From NCBI RefSeq assembly GCF_052857255.1, contig NC_135498.1:164916124-164980123 (forward strand): DNA of 64,000 nucleotides, written 5' to 3'. The notes under the pieces are model-generated. The model was not told where the DNA came from, searched no databases, and was given only the letters and a program-made list of their open reading frames with translations. How positions within the stretch are numbered: the stretch's first letter is position 1; each line of letters begins with the position of its first letter. The position numbers and the translations under genes are program-made. The stretch comes from Amblyomma americanum (taxonomy: Eukaryota; Arthropoda; Arachnida; Ixodida; Ixodidae). Below, one piece after another: positions 61,675 through 64,000 of the stretch.

Positions 61675-63782
61675 ACGCCCTACCCGGAGTGGGACTGGCC
61701 TGAAAGTTTTACTTGTTCGCAAAAACTCACACCCCGCACATGCGGACACGTCCCTGTCACATGTTGAGCTTGGGAGAGTGGAGGATGCCATCGGAGTAAT
61801 GTCCTCTGGCCACCTGATGGTTCCCACACGCTGCTGTCACCTGTTCTTCGTCAGATGACAGCCGACGCGCAATGCCAGAACGCAAGGTCGGGAAGAGAGG
61901 CCGAAAGCGGTCCATAGTCCTTACAGATGCTTGCGATGGTTGGGGACGATGACCGCCAGCCCACCGCGGTGCTCGGCACGCCGAAGAGCCACCGGAAACG
62001 AGGCCCTTTTGTTCCCCGACAGTCACGGCGATTGGGGAAGATAACGCATTGGGGAAGATGCTCGTCGCAGCGGCGTCGGAGACTTCGGAAAGGTGTCCGG
62101 TTGTGCTCAAGCTTCAGGTCTGCGCCCTTTCGGGTCCCACACTATGACCGGGCAAAGCTCGGTAATTGGAACCATCTGACACCTGGGTCCTCTCCATGTG
62201 GTCCTTGACGGCCGGCCTGGGAGCGATCACCATCGAGTTGCTCGGAGGCACCCAGTAGAAACAGCTTTGCTGGCTGCCAACAGGCGAGACTTGCTGTCTT
62301 AGTTGGTCTCACTAAGATGCTTTAGTATGACGTCATGTTTAACATTGTTAAACGCACCCTTCAGATCCCTTGGACGCACCCTTGGACTATATTGTCATTG
62401 TGTGGGTGTTCTATGGGTTCGAGAACCTCGTCATGAAGCCGTAAAAGAATGTCTTGTGCAGACTTTAAGGTCGGAAGCCGAACATGGTGTCGGCGAAGGT
62501 GTTCTTGCTCACGAGATATTCTGAGAGGCGGTCATGGACCATCGTTTCCATGTTTCCCTACGCATGAAGTGAGGGAGATGGGCCGAAGGTTGTCTGTGTT
62601 TACTGGTTCTCCCGCCTTCGGGATGAAGGTTACCAATGATGTCTTCCAATCGGGTGGCAACAAAGTGTCCCCGGTCCAAATGGCGTAGATATTTTCAAGT
62701 AGGGTTTAAATTTGTATGCCCGATCGGGAAGGTTTTCCAACAGTTTGACTGTGACTTATCCCTCCTGGGCGCCGTCCCGCTGCGCATTTTGGCAAGAGCC
62801 GCGCGAAGATCGTGAATCTAAAAAAGCTGATCCAGCTCCGGATTATTGCTGCCTGCATGCGAATAATCCTGCACACGCGGGTCTTGATCCTAATTGAGGT
62901 ATTGTGAGCGCAAGACGTTCGCTAGCTGCTCTGTGTTTCCTTGAAAGCTGTGTATCGCGCTAGTGAGGTGCTTCTGAGTTTCCGAGCGTGTTTTTGTAAG
63001 GTCTATGAGACTCCTAAAGAGCCGCCAGGTGTTGCGGCTCGACATCTGTCTTGCTGCGCTGTTGCATCTATCTACCCAGTTATTGTCAGCGAGCTGGGCA
63101 ACTGGGCAACTACTGGGCAGCTTGCTGGGTGAGGTTAGAGATGCGAGTGCGGAGTTTACGATTGTGTTTCTGCCGCCGCCATCGTTTACTGAGGCTGCGG
63201 CGAGCTTCCCAGAGGTGCATCAGGTGGTTATCCACGTCCGATGCACGCTCCGTAAGCTGTATCTGCTTTTCGTGTGAACGGAGTGTTTGCATGAGCCCGT
63301 GTGCCAAAATGTAGTAGTCTTGCTCCAAGAGAGAAGTTACTGGCAGGGCCTGGCGGAAAGCATTCCAGTCGAGAAGTTTGGCTTGTGCATGGGGGCGTTG
63401 TAAGAGTTGAATGTAAATGACAGTGTTCAGAATGCAGTGGTCGCTATCGAGGGTGTCCTCGGTGTTGATTCACTCTGCGTGTCGGATGTGCTTCGTGAGG
63501 GTAAGGTCGGGGCAGGTGTCCCGAGTGACGGAATTCCCTACACGTGTTGGGTGGACCGGATCGATTAGAAGAATGATTCCTAGCGTAGATATAAGTTCCG
63601 CCAACTTATGACCACGCGGCTCTTCCGTGCGATAGCCCCACATGTGACAGGGGGCGTTAAAATCGCCCACTATCATGACGGGGTCGCGACCCGCGATCCG
63701 TAGCGCTGCGCTAAATATGTCAGAAAAAGTGATGATTTTGAGTTTCGGGAGGCAGTAGATAATAAATTTGTGTCCGGGGCTA

Positions 63783-64000
63783 TGTGTCCGGACCGCGGTG
63801 GCTGCGTTTTTATGGAGACAAAACGATAAGGCGCCCTTGTGCTGTGCGATGTCAGTGCACATTAAAAATCCCCAGGTGGTCGAAATTATTCTGGAGACCA
63901 CTACGGGCATCTCTTTCTTCCTTTGTCCTTTCACTCCCTCCTTTATCCCTTCCCTTACGGCGCGGTTCAGATGTCCAACGTGATATGAGACAGATACTGC
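63783..64000 (+). repeat. SINE, tail type A, head-truncated, cut by window end
   Basis: Begins just upstream of GTGGCTGCGTTTTTATGG, so most of the tRNA-like head is missing. It continues through TGTGCTGTGCGATGTCAGTG to ATATGAGACAGATACTGC at the last base. It interrupts the endonuclease part of the LINE. Confidence 0.8.

Larger units (their letters stand above)
59230..63790 (-). pseudogene. I-like LINE, near full length but broken
   Basis: On the minus strand the domains run in LINE order. The endonuclease piece is at 63790-63470, with VMIVGDFNAPCHMWGY and then NSVTRDTCPDLTLTK. Reverse transcriptase is at about 61135-60600, with GTPLGAVLSPLLFNIAL and LYADDIPIWATKG (catalytic YADD kept) and then CSPSKSEFLHF. 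The RNase H end is at about 59880-59800 (IIWVPGHQGMRGDEAAHEAA). The post-RNase H tail, at 59600-59230, is the same family as 8330-8872. APE, RT and RNase H in that order fit the I/LOA group. Frames are interrupted by stops, a 30-base C run (60115-60144) and two SINE insertions. The region 61200-61350 does not look like LINE sequence and may be another insert. Not functional. Confidence 0.75.

Overview
The window is nuclear DNA of an arthropod, most likely a hard (ixodid) tick. The reasons are multi-exon genes with GT-AG introns, a PP1 phosphatase of animal type, tRNA-headed SINEs with the layout of tick SINEs, and a dense mixture of RTE-like, I-like and CR1/L2-like LINEs, a small LTR element, a Tigger/pogo element and a Kolobok-like DNA transposon. 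The tick assignment is inference; no species can be named.

Only two host genes are supported, and they lie head to head about 0.6 kb apart. On the minus strand (28003 down to 12948) nine exons encode a 259-residue classical short-chain dehydrogenase/reductase with every family motif present. On the plus strand (28615 to 50985) five exons encode a 322-residue catalytic subunit of protein phosphatase 1. Its stop codon is the first codon of the last exon, followed by a 3' UTR with a poly(A) signal at 51966 and possibly a distal one at 57262. All exon junctions in both genes were joined by splice consensus and reading phase, and both reading frames close exactly.

The rest is intergenic or intronic and largely repetitive. 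0.2-4.4 kb is a nested mobile-element block with an LTR retrotransposon of about 2.5 kb (890-3373, TG...CA ends, AAAC target duplication, no gag/pol). 4.4-12.9 kb holds no gene, apart from a LINE 3' end (about 8.3-8.9 kb), a small MITE and tandem repeats. The SDR introns hold RTE and CR1/L2-like LINE relics and several SINE pieces. PP1 intron 3 (35795-47379) is packed with foldback DNA, a Tigger-like relic and a TTAA-flanked element with an intact 616-residue transposase ORF. PP1 intron 4 carries a 2.3-kb Tigger element with one frameshift. 59.2-63.8 kb is a decayed minus-strand LINE interrupted by two SINEs.

No new defence or metabolic system was found. The items most worth following up are the divergent PP1/SDR pair, the unusual PP1 metal-site substitution and C-terminus, the TTAA-bounded transposon, and a PCNA-binding-like motif at the end of the Tigger transposase.
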